From the NCBI RefSeq assembly GCF_001445655.1, contig NZ_LNBE01000004.1, positions 1,054,001-1,118,000 of the forward strand: 64,000 nucleotides of DNA, in the 5' to 3' direction. Within the stretch, counting starts at the first letter, position 1. Each line of letters starts with the position of its first letter. The notes under the pieces were generated by a model. It had not been told where the DNA came from, did no database searches, and worked only from the letters and a program-made list of their open reading frames with translations. The position numbers and the translations under genes are program-made. Shown here one piece after another: positions 43,642 through 52,195 of this stretch. The DNA comes from Streptomyces roseifaciens. Its GTDB lineage: Bacteria; Actinomycetota; Actinomycetes; Streptomycetales; Streptomycetaceae.

Positions 43642-45161
43642 TGACCCGCCTCCTCGGTGGTGTTCAAGATGTTGACGTTCTCGAAGAGGGCCGAGGGGCA
43701 GCCGTGGGATACGGCCGCGACCTGCCCGGGCTGGGCCTTCCCGCAGTTGAACGCGCCGCCCAGGACATACGTCTGCGGCCCGCCGACGGCCGTCATCGAG
43801 CCCCAGAAGTCCGTGGTCGTGGCCTGGTAGGCCACGTCCCGCAGCTGCCCCGCCAGCCGGCCGTTCTCGATGCGATAGAACCGCTGTCCTGTGAATTGAA
43901 AGTTGTACCTCTGCATGTCGATCGACCATGAGCGGTCGCCGACCACGTAGATCCCGCGCTCGACGCCGGAGATCATCTCCTCGGTCGACGGCCCGCCGGG
44001 CGCCGGCTGCAGGGAGACGTTGGCCATCCGCTGGACCGGCACGTGGGAGGGGGAGTCGGCGAACGCGCAGCCGTTGGAGCGTTCGAAGCCGGTCAGCTTC
44101 GCGATGCGGCGGTCCAGCTGGTAGCCGACCAGGATGCCGTCCTTGACGAGGTCCCAGGACTGGGCCTCGACGCCCTCGTCGTCGTAGCCGGTGGTCGCGA
44201 GCCCGTGCTCGGCGGTCCGGTCGCCGGTGACGTTCATCAGCTCCGAGCCGTACTTCAGCGAGCCCAGCCGGTCGAAGGTCGCGAAGGACGTGCCCGCGTA
44301 CGCGGCCTCGTAGCCCAGCGCGCGGTCCAGCTCGGTGGCGTGGCCGATCGACTCGTGGATCGTCAGCCACAGGTTGGACGGGTCGACCACCAGGTCGTAC
44401 GAGCCCGCCTCGACGCTCGGGGCGCGCATCTTCTCGGCCAGCAGCGCGGGGATCTCCGCCAGCTCGGCGTCCCAGTCCCAGCCGGTGCCCGTCAGGTACT
44501 CCCAGCCGCGGCCGGCCGGGGGCGCGATGGTGCGCATCGCGTCGAAGCCGCCGGTGGCGGGGTCGACCGCGACCGCCGTCAGCTGCGGGTGCAGCCGGAC
44601 GCGCTGCTGGGTGGTGGTCGTGCCCGCCGAGTCGGCGTAGAACTTGTTCTCCTGGACGGTCAGCAGCGAGGCGTCCGCGTGCGCCACCCCGTCCGCCGCC
44701 AGCAGCCGCGAGCTCCAGTCCGCGAGCAGCTCGCCCTTCTCCGCGTCCGGCACGTCGAAGGGGTTGATCTCGTAGGACGACACCCAGGTCCGGTCGGCGT
44801 GCACCGGCTCGTCCGCCAGCTCCACCCTCTCGTCCGAGCCGGCCGCCGCGATCACCTTCGCCGACAGCCGCGCCATCGCCACGGCCTGCCCCGCCACCCG
44901 GGCCGCCGCGTCCATCGTCAGCTCGACGCCCGCCGCGAAGCCCCAGCTCCCGCCGTGCACCACCCGCACCGCATACCCCAGGTCGGTGGTGTCGGAGGTG
45001 CCGGCCGGCCGGGCGTCCCTCAGCCGCCAGGAGGCGCTGCGCACCCGCTCCAGGCGGAAGTCCGCGTGGTCGGCCCCCAGCGCGCGGGCGCGCGCGAGGG
45101 CCGCGTCGGCGAGTTGCCGCAGCGGCAGCGCGAGGAACGACTCGTCGATTTCATGTGGCAC
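43638..45161 (-). CDS. tldD: TldD-type metalloprotease subunit
   Basis: A 507-residue TldD homologue. The catalytic zinc motif HESIGHATELDRALG near residues 275-290 has the HExxxH pair. N-terminal beta-alpha repeats (DADFRLERVRSASWRL and LGYAVRVVHGGSWGFAA) and C-terminal FNFQFTGQRFYRIENGRLAGQLRD match the family. With the following TldE-like protein it should form the active heterodimer. ATG 45161. The gene diverges from the fabG-fabI pair. Confidence 0.93.
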   Translation of the reverse strand: MPHEIDESFLALPLRQLADAALARARALGADHADFRLERVRSASWRLRDARPAGTSDTTDLGYAVRVVHGGSWGFAAGVELTMDAAARVAGQAVAMARLSAKVIAAAGSDERVELADEPVHADRTWVSSYEINPFDVPDAEKGELLADWSSRLLAADGVAHADASLLTVQENKFYADSAGTTTTQQRVRLHPQLTAVAVDPATGGFDAMRTIAPPAGRGWEYLTGTGWDWDAELAEIPALLAEKMRAPSVEAGSYDLVVDPSNLWLTIHESIGHATELDRALGYEAAYAGTSFATFDRLGSLKYGSELMNVTGDRTAEHGLATTGYDDEGVEAQSWDLVKDGILVGYQLDRRIAKLTGFERSNGCAFADSPSHVPVQRMANVSLQPAPGGPSTEEMISGVERGIYVVGDRSWSIDMQRYNFQFTGQRFYRIENGRLAGQLRDVAYQATTTDFWGSMTAVGGPQTYVLGGAFNCGKAQPGQVAAVSHGCPSALFENVNILNTTEEAGQ

Positions 45162-45448
45162 GGATGGCCTCCCCTAGGCATGCAATGTCTCCCGAGGACG
45201 CAGTGAATCACGCCCCGCCGCCCATGGTCCCGGGCTTTTGCCCAGTTCAGGGGCGGATCGGGGAATGCCCCCCGCACGGGTCCGGACGGGCCTCGCAGCT
45301 CTGCTTTCTGTAGGGACCCCACAGGGTCCGCCATGTGCTCCTGTTAGGGGCGGGCTGCACGTCAGAGGCCTCGGCCCGATAGTTTTCGTACGGTACAGAC
45401 GACCAATGGCAGCCAGCTGGCAGCTACACGTGAAGGAAGGGTGGTCCT

Positions 45449-46168
45449 TTGAGCCGCTCGGTTCTGGTCACCGGAGGAAACCGGGGCATCGGCCTCGCCA
45501 TCGCCCGCGCCTTCGCGGAGGCGGGCGACAAGGTCGCCTTCACCTACCGCTCGGGAGAGCCGCCGGCCGCCCTCCTGGACCTGGGGTGCCTCCCCGTGAA
45601 GTGCGACATCACGGACCCCGAGCAGGTCGAGCAGGCCTACAAGGAGATCGAGGAGAAGCAGGGCGCGGTCGAGGTGCTGGTGGCCAACGCCGGCGTCACC
45701 CGCGACCAGCTGCTCCTGCGCATGTCCGAGGACGACTTCACCTCCGTCGTCGACACCAACCTCACCGGCACCTTCCGGGTCGTCAAGCGGGCCTCGAAGG
45801 GCATGCTGCGCGCCCGCAAGGGCCGCGTCGTGCTGATCTCCTCCGTGGTGGGCCTGCTGGGCTCCGCGGGCCAGGCCAACTACGCCGCCTCCAAGGCCGG
45901 CCTGGTGGGCTTCGCCCGCTCGATCGCCCGTGAGCTGGGCTCCCGGAACATCACCTGCAACGTCGTCGCCCCCGGCTTCGTCGACACCGACATGACCCGC
46001 GTGCTCACCGACGAGCAGCGCGAGGGCATCACCAAGCAGGTTCCGCTCGCGCGCTACGCGCAGCCCGAGGAGATCGCCGCCTCGGTCCGCTTCCTCGCCT
46101 CCGACGAGGCCGCATACATCACTGGAGCCGTCATTCCTGTCGACGGCGGATTGGGCATGGGTCACTGA
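45449..46168 (+). CDS. fabG: 3-oxoacyl-ACP reductase FabG
   Basis: A 239-residue SDR of fatty acid elongation. The NADP loop is TGGNRGIGLA near residue 8, NAG follows, the Ser is in VLISSVVGLLGS, and catalytic Tyr/Lys are in NYAASKAGLVGF. The chain ends GAVIPVDGGLGMGH. The start is TTG at 45449, after GGAAGGGTGG, giving MSRSVLVTGGNRG. Five bases separate it from fabI, so both serve the type II fatty acid synthase; a similar pair occurs in mycobacteria (mabA-inhA). Confidence 0.96.
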   Translation: MSRSVLVTGGNRGIGLAIARAFAEAGDKVAFTYRSGEPPAALLDLGCLPVKCDITDPEQVEQAYKEIEEKQGAVEVLVANAGVTRDQLLLRMSEDDFTSVVDTNLTGTFRVVKRASKGMLRARKGRVVLISSVVGLLGSAGQANYAASKAGLVGFARSIARELGSRNITCNVVAPGFVDTDMTRVLTDEQREGITKQVPLARYAQPEEIAASVRFLASDEAAYITGAVIPVDGGLGMGH

Positions 46169-46173
46169 ACGTC

Positions 46174-46944
46174 ATGAGTGGAATCCTTGCAGGCAAGCGC
46201 ATCCTGGTCACCGGCGTCCTCACGGAGTCGTCGATCGCCTTCCAGGCCGCCAAGGTCGCCCAGAACGAGGGCGCCGAGGTCATCCTGACCGGCTTCGGCC
46301 GGCTCTCCCTGGTCGAGCGGATCGCCAAGCGGCTGCCGAAGCCCGCGCCGGTCATCGAGCTGGACGTCAGCAACCAGGAGCACCTGGACGGCCTGGCCGA
46401 CAAGGTGCGCGAGCACCTCGGCGAGGGCGTGGCCCTCGACGGCATCGTGCACTCCATCGCCTTCGGCCCGCAGGGCGCCTTCACCTTCCTCGACGCCACC
46501 TGGGAGGACGTCTCCACGGCCGTCCAGGTCTCGGCGTACTCCTACAAGTCGCTGGCCATGGCCCTGCTCCCGCTGATGCGCGAGGGCGGCTCGATCGTCG
46601 GTCTGACCTTCGACGCGCAGATCGCCTGGCCGAAGTACGACTGGATGGGCGTGGCCAAGGCCGCCCTCGAGGGCACCAACCGCTACCTCGCCCGTGACTT
46701 CGGTCCCAAGGGCATCCGCTGCAACCTGGTCTCCGCCGGTCCGATCAAGTCGATGGCCGCCAAGTCCATCCCGGGCTTCGAGGAGCTCGCGGACGTGTGG
46801 AACCACCGCGCCCCCATCGGCTGGGACCTGGCCGACCCGGAGCCGGCGGGCCGCGGCGTCGTCGGTCTGCTGTCGGACTTCTTCCCCCGCACCACGGGCG
46901 AGATCGTGCACGTCGACGGTGGCGTGCACATGATGGGCGCCTAG
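46174..46944 (+). CDS. fabI: Enoyl-ACP reductase (FabI/InhA type)
   Basis: A 256-residue NADH-dependent SDR. The cofactor loop is TGVLTESSIAFQ and the active site is QIAWPKYDWMGVAKAALEGTNRYLARDFG with Tyr-x6-Lys spacing. Substitution patterns (GVLTESS, FDAQIAWPKYDWMG) are closer to mycobacterial InhA than to E. coli FabI, so triclosan or isoniazid-type target behaviour is a reasonable inference. It follows fabG. The last codons have a partial copy 45 bases past the stop. Confidence 0.94.
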   Translation: MSGILAGKRILVTGVLTESSIAFQAAKVAQNEGAEVILTGFGRLSLVERIAKRLPKPAPVIELDVSNQEHLDGLADKVREHLGEGVALDGIVHSIAFGPQGAFTFLDATWEDVSTAVQVSAYSYKSLAMALLPLMREGGSIVGLTFDAQIAWPKYDWMGVAKAALEGTNRYLARDFGPKGIRCNLVSAGPIKSMAAKSIPGFEELADVWNHRAPIGWDLADPEPAGRGVVGLLSDFFPRTTGEIVHVDGGVHMMGA

Positions 46945-47025
46945 CACCCACTCGCCGGACGGGCGCCCGAGCCCACGGCTGAGGTCCCGGCGCACATGAT
47001 GGGCTCCTGAGCCCCGAAGCGCACG

Positions 47026-47063
47026 CCCGGTGCCCGTTCCGCTACGCCGGAACGGGCACCGGG
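47026..47063. terminator. Terminator of the fabG-fabI operon
   Basis: Arms of 15 nt (CCCGGTGCCCGTTCC and its complement) around an eight-base loop, followed by CTTTTCC, the most canonical intrinsic terminator in the window. Confidence 0.88.
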
Positions 47064-47125
47064 CTTTTCCGGCTCGTGCGCCGGAGCCCGCCCCCGCACA
47101 CTGAAGGGCGGGAGGAGGTACGCGC

Positions 47126-47470
47126 ATGAGCTCCCCGCTCCGCCGCACCGCGGCCCTGCTGATCGCCGCCGCGGCCCTGGCCGGCTCGACGGCCCCGGTG
47201 TCCCCGGCTGCGGCCGCCGCCCCGGCCGCTCCGCCCGTCCCGCGGCACGCCGAGTGCCGCACGCGCGTCCACGGCTCCCACGCCACCACCCACTGCTTCA
47301 ACGGCAACGCCACCACCGACCACGTCCAGCTGCACATCGAGTGCGTGCGCTGGTGGGACCCGGACATGGACACCGCGCAGGCCACCGTCGGCCCCGCCGG
47401 GCACGTCGCCCTCAGCCAGCGCTGCTGGCTGGGGATACGCCACGCCTGGGTGACCCACAGCCCTGCTTGA
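47126..47470 (+). CDS. Small secreted protein of unknown function
   Basis: A 114-residue protein. The signal peptide RRTAALLIAAAALAGSTAP is followed by an AAAAP-rich cleavage zone, leaving a mature part of about 75 residues with four Cys (CRTR, HCFN, ECVRW, RCWLG) likely in two disulfides. No domain is recognised. ATG 47126 follows GGAGGAGG at good spacing. Just past the stop a 30-base segment is repeated (47448-47511), probably a local duplication. Confidence 0.78.
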   Translation: MSSPLRRTAALLIAAAALAGSTAPVSPAAAAAPAAPPVPRHAECRTRVHGSHATTHCFNGNATTDHVQLHIECVRWWDPDMDTAQATVGPAGHVALSQRCWLGIRHAWVTHSPA

Positions 47471-47511
47471 GACTGCTGGTGACCCACCGCCCCGCTCAAG
47501 ACTGCTTGACC
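47448..47511. repeat. Tandem duplication of ~30 bp at the 3' end of the secreted-protein gene
   Basis: GGTGACCCACAGCCCTGCTTGAGACTGCT is followed at once by a diverged copy, GGTGACCCACCGCCCCGCTC then AAGACTGCTT. The first copy spans the stop codon. Confidence 0.7.
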
Positions 47512-47541
47512 ACCCGCGGACTGCCGGAGCCGCCCGAAGCG

Positions 47542-48225
47542 TCAGCCTGCCGGTTCCGCCGCGCCCAGGCAGCCGAAGGGGTACGCGCTCGCCTCCGCCC
47601 CCGCGGTCTCCTCGTCCCCCTCCTCGATGGCCGCGACGAGCCGCCCGTGGTCGACGAGCCCTTCCGGCTGCAGCGCCGTCCCCACACCGGCCCGCAGGAA
47701 GTCGCGCATCACCCCGCCGAGGTCCGCGTACACCTCGGCCATCACCTCGTTGTGCGCGGCGGAGACGACGGCCGTGTGCAGCGTGGCGTCCGCCTCCACG
47801 AACCGCTCGGCGTCGCCCGAGCGCCACGCCTCCTCGCGCCGCTCCAGCAGCGCCGCCAGCTGCACCAGGTCCTGCTCGGTGCGCCGGCGGGCCGCGAGCC
47901 GGGCGGCCGACGCCTCCAGGGCGCTGCGCAGCTCGGCCACGTGCAGCGGGTCGGCGTCGGCGAAGCGGCGGTTCATCACGCCCGCCAGCTCGCTCGTGGC
48001 GATGACGTAGGTGCCGGATCCCTGCCGGATGTCCAGCAGGCCGTTGTGCGCGAGGGCGCGCACGGCCTCGCGCACGGTGTTGCGCGCGACGCCGAGCTGC
48101 TCGACCAGCTCCGGCTCGGTGGGGATGCGCGAGCCGACGGGCCACTCACCGGACGTGATCTGGCTGCGCAGCCCGGCGATGACCTGGTCGACGAGGCGGG
48201 AGCGCTTGGGCGAGTTCAGTGGCAT
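47542..48225 (-). CDS. FadR/GntR-family transcriptional regulator
   Basis: A 227-residue regulator. N-terminal winged helix: RLVDQVIAGLRSQITSGEWPVGSRIPTEPELVEQLGVARNTVREAVRALAHNGLLDIRQGSGTYV. The C-terminal FCD-type ligand domain contains the Asp/His metal-site residues VEADATLHTAVVSAAHNEVM. It diverges from an MFS transporter gene; the 43-bp gap between starts (around 48226-48268) contains the partly palindromic ATGAT-N7-ATGAT, a candidate operator. It likely represses the exporter; the ligand is unknown. Confidence 0.92.
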   Translation of the reverse strand: MPLNSPKRSRLVDQVIAGLRSQITSGEWPVGSRIPTEPELVEQLGVARNTVREAVRALAHNGLLDIRQGSGTYVIATSELAGVMNRRFADADPLHVAELRSALEASAARLAARRRTEQDLVQLAALLERREEAWRSGDAERFVEADATLHTAVVSAAHNEVMAEVYADLGGVMRDFLRAGVGTALQPEGLVDHGRLVAAIEEGDEETAGAEASAYPFGCLGAAEPAG

Positions 48226-48249
48226 CGACAGCCTCCATTCATCCCATGA

Positions 48250-48262
48250 TTCTATCTATGAT
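48250..48262 (+). promoter_or_regulatory. Candidate leaderless -10 and GntR operator
   Basis: TATGAT at 48257-48262 is six bases before the transporter ATG at 48269, and overlaps the imperfect palindromic stretch ATGATTCTATCTATGAT (48246-48262), so a bound regulator would block the promoter. Confidence 0.55.
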
Positions 48263-48268
48263 GCCGTC

Positions 48269-49564
48269 ATGGCATCCACGGCAGACGAAGACCTGAGAGC
48301 GGCCGAGGCCGCCGCCGCAGTCGACCCCGCCGGCCCGCTGCAGGCCCCCGCACCGGCGGGGGAGGGCGCTCCGGGTTCCGCCTGGGCGGCCCGGCTCCTG
48401 GTCGCCGGCCTCGTCCTTGCCGCGCTCAACCTCCGCCCCGCCGTGACGAGCCTGGGCTCGCTGCTGAAGGAGGTCCGCGCCGACCTCGGCATGAGCGGCA
48501 CCGTGGCGGGCCTGCTGACGTCCGTGCCCGCGTTCTGCTTCGCGGTCTTCGGCCTCGCCGCGCCCCGGCTGGCCCGCCGCTTCGGCCCCGCGGCCGTCGT
48601 CTGCGCGGGCATGGCGGCGATAGCCGCCGGTCTCGCCCTGCGGCCGTACGCGGGCGGCGTCTCCGGCTTCCTCGCCCTGAGCGTGCTCGCGCTCGCGGGC
48701 ATCGCCGTCAGCAACGTCCTGATGCCCCTGGCCGTCAGACGCTGGTTCCCCGACCGGGTCGGCCCGATGACCGGCCTGTACTCCATGGCCATCGCCGCGG
48801 GTGCCGCGGCGGCCGCCGCAGGCACCGTGCCGCTCGCCGGGGCGATGGGCCACAGCTGGCGCCTCGGCCTCGGCTCGTGGGCGCTGCTCGCCGCCGCGGC
48901 CGGGCTGCTGTGGATGGTGGCCGCCCGCCGCGGCCGTACGGACGGATCCGCCGCCCCCGCGGCCGCCGCCCAGGACGCTGCCCGCACCAGCATCACGCGC
49001 AGCCCCACCGCCTGGGCACTCGGCATCTTCTTCGGCATCCAGGCGACCGGCGCCTACATCGTCATGGGCTGGATGCCGGCGATCTTCCGCGACGCCGGGG
49101 TGTCCGCCTCCGCCGCGGGCATCCTGAGCGCCGTCACGATGCTGACCGGCATCCCCCTCGCCTTCGTGCTGCCGCGCCTCGCCGCCCGCCTGCCGCACCA
49201 GGGCGTCCTCGTCGTCGCCCTGGCCTGCTTCGGGCTGGCGGGGTACGCGGGGCTGTGGCTGGCCCCGGCCGCGGGCGCCTGGGCCTGGGCCGTGCTGCTG
49301 GGCGTGTCCAACAGCGCCTTCACGCTCGCCCTGACGCTGATCGGCATGCGCGCCCGCACCGGCGGGGGCGTGGTGCGGCTGTCGGCGTTCGCCCAGAGCA
49401 CCGGCTATCTGATCTCCATCCCCGGCCCGCTGCTCGTGGGCTGGCTCAACGAGCGCACGGGCGGCTGGGACGTGCCGCTCGCGCTGATGGCCGCGCTGAT
49501 GGTGCCTCAGGTCGTGGCGGGCGTGCTGGCCGGGCGCGCCCGCACCGTGGAGGACGAGCTCTGA
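48269..49564 (+). CDS. CynX/NimT-family MFS transporter
   Basis: A 431-residue twelve-helix major facilitator. After a Pro/Ala/Glu-rich N-terminus, RPAVTSLGSLLKEVRADLGMSGTVAGLLTSVPAFCFAVFGLAAPRLARRFG is the classic CynX/NimT opening, with the second half opening SPTAWALGIFFGIQATGAYIVMGWMPAIF. Family members transport cyanate, nitroimidazoles or other small compounds, so the substrate is not fixed. ATG 48269 has no ribosome site, fitting a leaderless message. The divergent GntR gene is probably its repressor. Confidence 0.88.
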   Translation: MASTADEDLRAAEAAAAVDPAGPLQAPAPAGEGAPGSAWAARLLVAGLVLAALNLRPAVTSLGSLLKEVRADLGMSGTVAGLLTSVPAFCFAVFGLAAPRLARRFGPAAVVCAGMAAIAAGLALRPYAGGVSGFLALSVLALAGIAVSNVLMPLAVRRWFPDRVGPMTGLYSMAIAAGAAAAAAGTVPLAGAMGHSWRLGLGSWALLAAAAGLLWMVAARRGRTDGSAAPAAAAQDAARTSITRSPTAWALGIFFGIQATGAYIVMGWMPAIFRDAGVSASAAGILSAVTMLTGIPLAFVLPRLAARLPHQGVLVVALACFGLAGYAGLWLAPAAGAWAWAVLLGVSNSAFTLALTLIGMRARTGGGVVRLSAFAQSTGYLISIPGPLLVGWLNERTGGWDVPLALMAALMVPQVVAGVLAGRARTVEDEL

Positions 49565-49606
49565 CCCGGACGCGGCCGCCCGCGCGCGGGGTGGGAGACT
49601 GGTCGC

Positions 49607-49726
49607 ATGCAGCCTGTGCTCGATCCCAACCCCAAGAACGGTCAGAAGACCCTGCTGACGATCCTCGGCGCGATGCTGGGCATCACGGTGGTCATCTCGG
49701 TCATTGCGACGGTCTTCTCCCCCTGA
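49607..49726 (+). CDS. 39-residue membrane protein linked to the transporter (SGM_5486 type)
   Basis: Sequence MQPVLDPNPKNGQKTLLTIL then one helix (GAMLGITVVISVIATVF) ending SP. ATG 49607, 42 bases after the MFS stop, with GGTGGGAG as ribosome site. It is below the usual length limit for gene calling. Proteins of this size and motif are known as transporter-associated companions of CynX/NimT genes in Streptomyces. It may stabilise or gate the transporter. Confidence 0.8.
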   Translation: MQPVLDPNPKNGQKTLLTILGAMLGITVVISVIATVFSP

Positions 49727-49927
49727 CCCCGGCCTCCCCCCCCGGCCTCGGCCGGGCGTCCTCTTCCGGTCTGCCTCCAGGCGATGGTGGGGCTAACCCC
49801 CCATCCCCTAGGGGGGACAGGTCAGGGGCAAGTGGGTGGTCCACCGGATGGGAGCGGGGCGCCGTTCTCCGTAGGTTCGTAGTACACCGCGACGGGGCGG
49901 TGCACCGAACAGCTCGGAGGCGATCCC
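49727..49927. other. Intergenic stretch with hairpins
   Basis: G/C-rich, no gene. A GATGGTGGGG / CCCCCCATC pairing around 49784-49806 and a CCCCTAGGGG palindrome at 49806 suggest a terminator after the transporter companion gene. Confidence 0.45.
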
Positions 49928-50140
49928 ATGCCCGCCGGTACGAAAGCCCGGACTCCCGGCACCGTGCAGACGCGGCTGCCCTGGTGGGCCCTCGCGCTCG
50001 CCGCCGCGGCGTTCACCGTCTTCTGCACCCTGCTCGCCGTTCCCGCCACCGCGGACTCCGGTCCGGATCCCGCCGCCTCGGGCACGGTCGCCCGCGTGGT
50101 CGCCTTCGTCCGGCTCGCGCTGGGCGACGAAGCCCCGTGA
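49928..50140 (+). CDS. Small membrane protein of unknown function
   Basis: A 70-residue protein: a basic 17-residue N-terminus, one helix (LPWWALALAAAAFTVFCTLLAVPATA) and a short acidic extracellular end. ATG 49928 follows GCTCGGAGGCG. Whether it is an uncleaved anchor or a secreted peptide is open: PATADSG after the helix could be a signal-peptidase site. Confidence 0.68.
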   Translation: MPAGTKARTPGTVQTRLPWWALALAAAAFTVFCTLLAVPATADSGPDPAASGTVARVVAFVRLALGDEAP

Positions 50141-50226
50141 GGGCAGGTGGGGCGCGTGCGCCGCTTCGGGTGCAACCCTTTCAACACCCCGCGCCTCGCC
50201 GTGGGTTTCATGCGAAGCTGGACGGC

Positions 50227-50745
50227 ATGAGCTCCGAACCGACCCGCAGGATCGTCGTATTCCGGCACGCCAAAGCCGAATGGTCCGACGTGGACGACCA
50301 CGAACGTCCGCTCGCGGACCGCGGCCGCAAGGACGCCCCGGTCGCAGGCCGCTGGCTCGCCGGTTCCGGCATCGATCCCGACCTGGCCCTCTGCTCCACC
50401 TCCGCCCGCACGCGCGAGACCTGGAAGCTCGCCGTCCCCGAGCTGTCCCAGCGCCCCCGGACGGTCTACGAGGAGCGGATGTACGAGGCCTCGCTCGGCG
50501 AGCTGATCGCCCTGCTCAACGAGGTCTCCGACGAGGTCCAGGACGTCGTCATGATCGGGCACAACCCCGGCATGCACGCCCTGGCCGACGCCCTCGCGGG
50601 CGAGTCCGACGGCGATCTGCTGCCGCGGCTGAACCGCACCGGGTTCCCCACCTCCGCCATCGCGGTGCTCGCCTTCACCGGATCGTGGAAGGCCGTCGAG
50701 CACGGCGTCGGCCGGCTGGTCGCCTTCTGGACGCCCCACGCGTAG
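50227..50745 (+). CDS. SixA-type histidine phosphatase family protein
   Basis: A 172-residue phosphohistidine phosphatase or phosphoglycerate-mutase-fold protein. RRIVVFRHAKAEWSDVDDHERPLADRGRKDAP carries the RHA catalytic loop, STSARTRETW the second basic site and VVMIGHNPGMHALAD the second His. SixA members dephosphorylate phosphohistidine in phosphorelays, but other phosphoesters are possible. ATG 50227 gives MSSEPTRRIVVFRH. Confidence 0.88.
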   Translation: MSSEPTRRIVVFRHAKAEWSDVDDHERPLADRGRKDAPVAGRWLAGSGIDPDLALCSTSARTRETWKLAVPELSQRPRTVYEERMYEASLGELIALLNEVSDEVQDVVMIGHNPGMHALADALAGESDGDLLPRLNRTGFPTSAIAVLAFTGSWKAVEHGVGRLVAFWTPHA

Positions 50746-50859
50746 CGCCCGTCCGGCGGATGAGGTGCGTGCACCGACTCCGGCCGTCGCTCATTCCGCC
50801 GGACCCTCGCCGTCGTGGTGCCCCGCCCCCGTCGTTGCGGCGGGCACGTCCGCCGGCCC

Positions 50860-52092
50860 CTACTCGTGGGTCCTGGCCGCCTCGACCTCTTCGCGGGTGA
50901 CGCCCAGCAGGTAGAGCACCGTGTCCAGGAACGGGACGTTCACCGCCGTGTGCGCCGCCTGGCGCACCACCGGCTTGGCGTTGAAGGCCACGCCCAGCCC
51001 CGCGGCGTTGAGCATGTCGAGGTCGTTCGCGCCGTCGCCGATGGCCACGGTCTGCGCCAGCGGCACGCCCGCCTCGGCGGCGAACCGCCGCAGCAGCCGG
51101 GCCTTGCCCGCCCGGTCCACGATCTCCCCGGTCACGCGCCCGGTCAGCCGGCCGTCGACGATCTCCAGGGTGTTCGCCGAGGCGAAGTCCAGCCCGAGCC
51201 GCTCCTGCAGGTCGTCCGTGACCTGGGTGAACCCGCCGGAGACCACGCCCACCTGGTAGCCGAGCCGCTTGAGCGTGCGGATCAGCGTCCGGGCGCCCGG
51301 CGTCAGCCGCACCTCCGCCCGCACCTTGTCCACGACGGACTCGTCCAGCCCCGCCAGCAGCGCCACCCGGGCGTGCAGGGACTCCTCGAAGTCCAGCTCG
51401 CCGCGCATCGCCCGCGCGGTCACCTCCGCGACCTCGGCCTCGCAGCCCGCGTGCGCGGCGAACAGCTCGATGACCTCGTCCTGGATCAGCGTGGAGTCGA
51501 CGTCCATCACGATCAGCCGCTGGGCCCGCCGCTGCAGTCCCGCCGCCACGACCGCCACGTCGACCCCGCGCACCGCGGCCTCCAGGGCCAGCGCCGTCCG
51601 CAGGGGCTCCGTCTCCACGCCGGACACCGCGAACTCCACGGCCGTCACCGGATACTTGGCGAGCCGGAAGATGCGGTCGATGTTGCCGCCCGTGCCGGTG
51701 ATCCGCGCCGCGATGGCGGCCGTCGACTCGGCGGTGAGCGGATGGCCCAGCACCGTGACGTGGGAACGCCCCGTGCCGCGCGGGCGGTTGTCGCCCAGGC
51801 CCGAGATGATCTCGGCCTGCAGCCGCATCGACTCGGCCCAGCTGTGCACCGTGGCCCGCAGCTCGCCCTCGGCGTTCCCGCCTCCCTCCGGCGCCGTGAC
51901 CAGCGCGCACAGGGTGATCCGGCCCCGGGTGACGACCTGCTCGATGTCGACGACGTCCACGGCGTACGCGGCGAGCGTGTCGAACAGCCCGGCGGTGATG
52001 CCCGGCCGGTCCTTCCCGAAGATCTTGACGAGGAGGGTCGGCTCGTCGTCGGCGGGGACGGGGGTGGCAGGCGAGGTCTGCGATGCGCTCAT
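50860..52092 (-). CDS. serB: Phosphoserine phosphatase SerB
   Basis: A 410-residue HAD phosphatase. An N-terminal ACT-like domain with TLLVKIFGKDRPGITAGLFDTLAAY senses serine; a second ACT-like segment follows. The HAD core has motif I DVDSTLIQDE near residue 210, motif II SGGFTQV and motif III/IV GDGANDLDML. It makes serine from phosphoserine. ATG 52092 has AGAGG a few bases upstream. Codirectional with the streptophobe gene 100 bp downstream in sequence (upstream in transcription). Confidence 0.93.
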   Translation of the reverse strand: MSASQTSPATPVPADDEPTLLVKIFGKDRPGITAGLFDTLAAYAVDVVDIEQVVTRGRITLCALVTAPEGGGNAEGELRATVHSWAESMRLQAEIISGLGDNRPRGTGRSHVTVLGHPLTAESTAAIAARITGTGGNIDRIFRLAKYPVTAVEFAVSGVETEPLRTALALEAAVRGVDVAVVAAGLQRRAQRLIVMDVDSTLIQDEVIELFAAHAGCEAEVAEVTARAMRGELDFEESLHARVALLAGLDESVVDKVRAEVRLTPGARTLIRTLKRLGYQVGVVSGGFTQVTDDLQERLGLDFASANTLEIVDGRLTGRVTGEIVDRAGKARLLRRFAAEAGVPLAQTVAIGDGANDLDMLNAAGLGVAFNAKPVVRQAAHTAVNVPFLDTVLYLLGVTREEVEAARTHE

Positions 52093-52195
52093 GGTCCTCT
52101 TACCGTATCGGGCCCCGCGCCGGATACGCACAGGTGTCCCGGCTACCGCTCGGCGAAGACATGCCCAAGGCATGGCCTACACGGCGTGAACGCCG

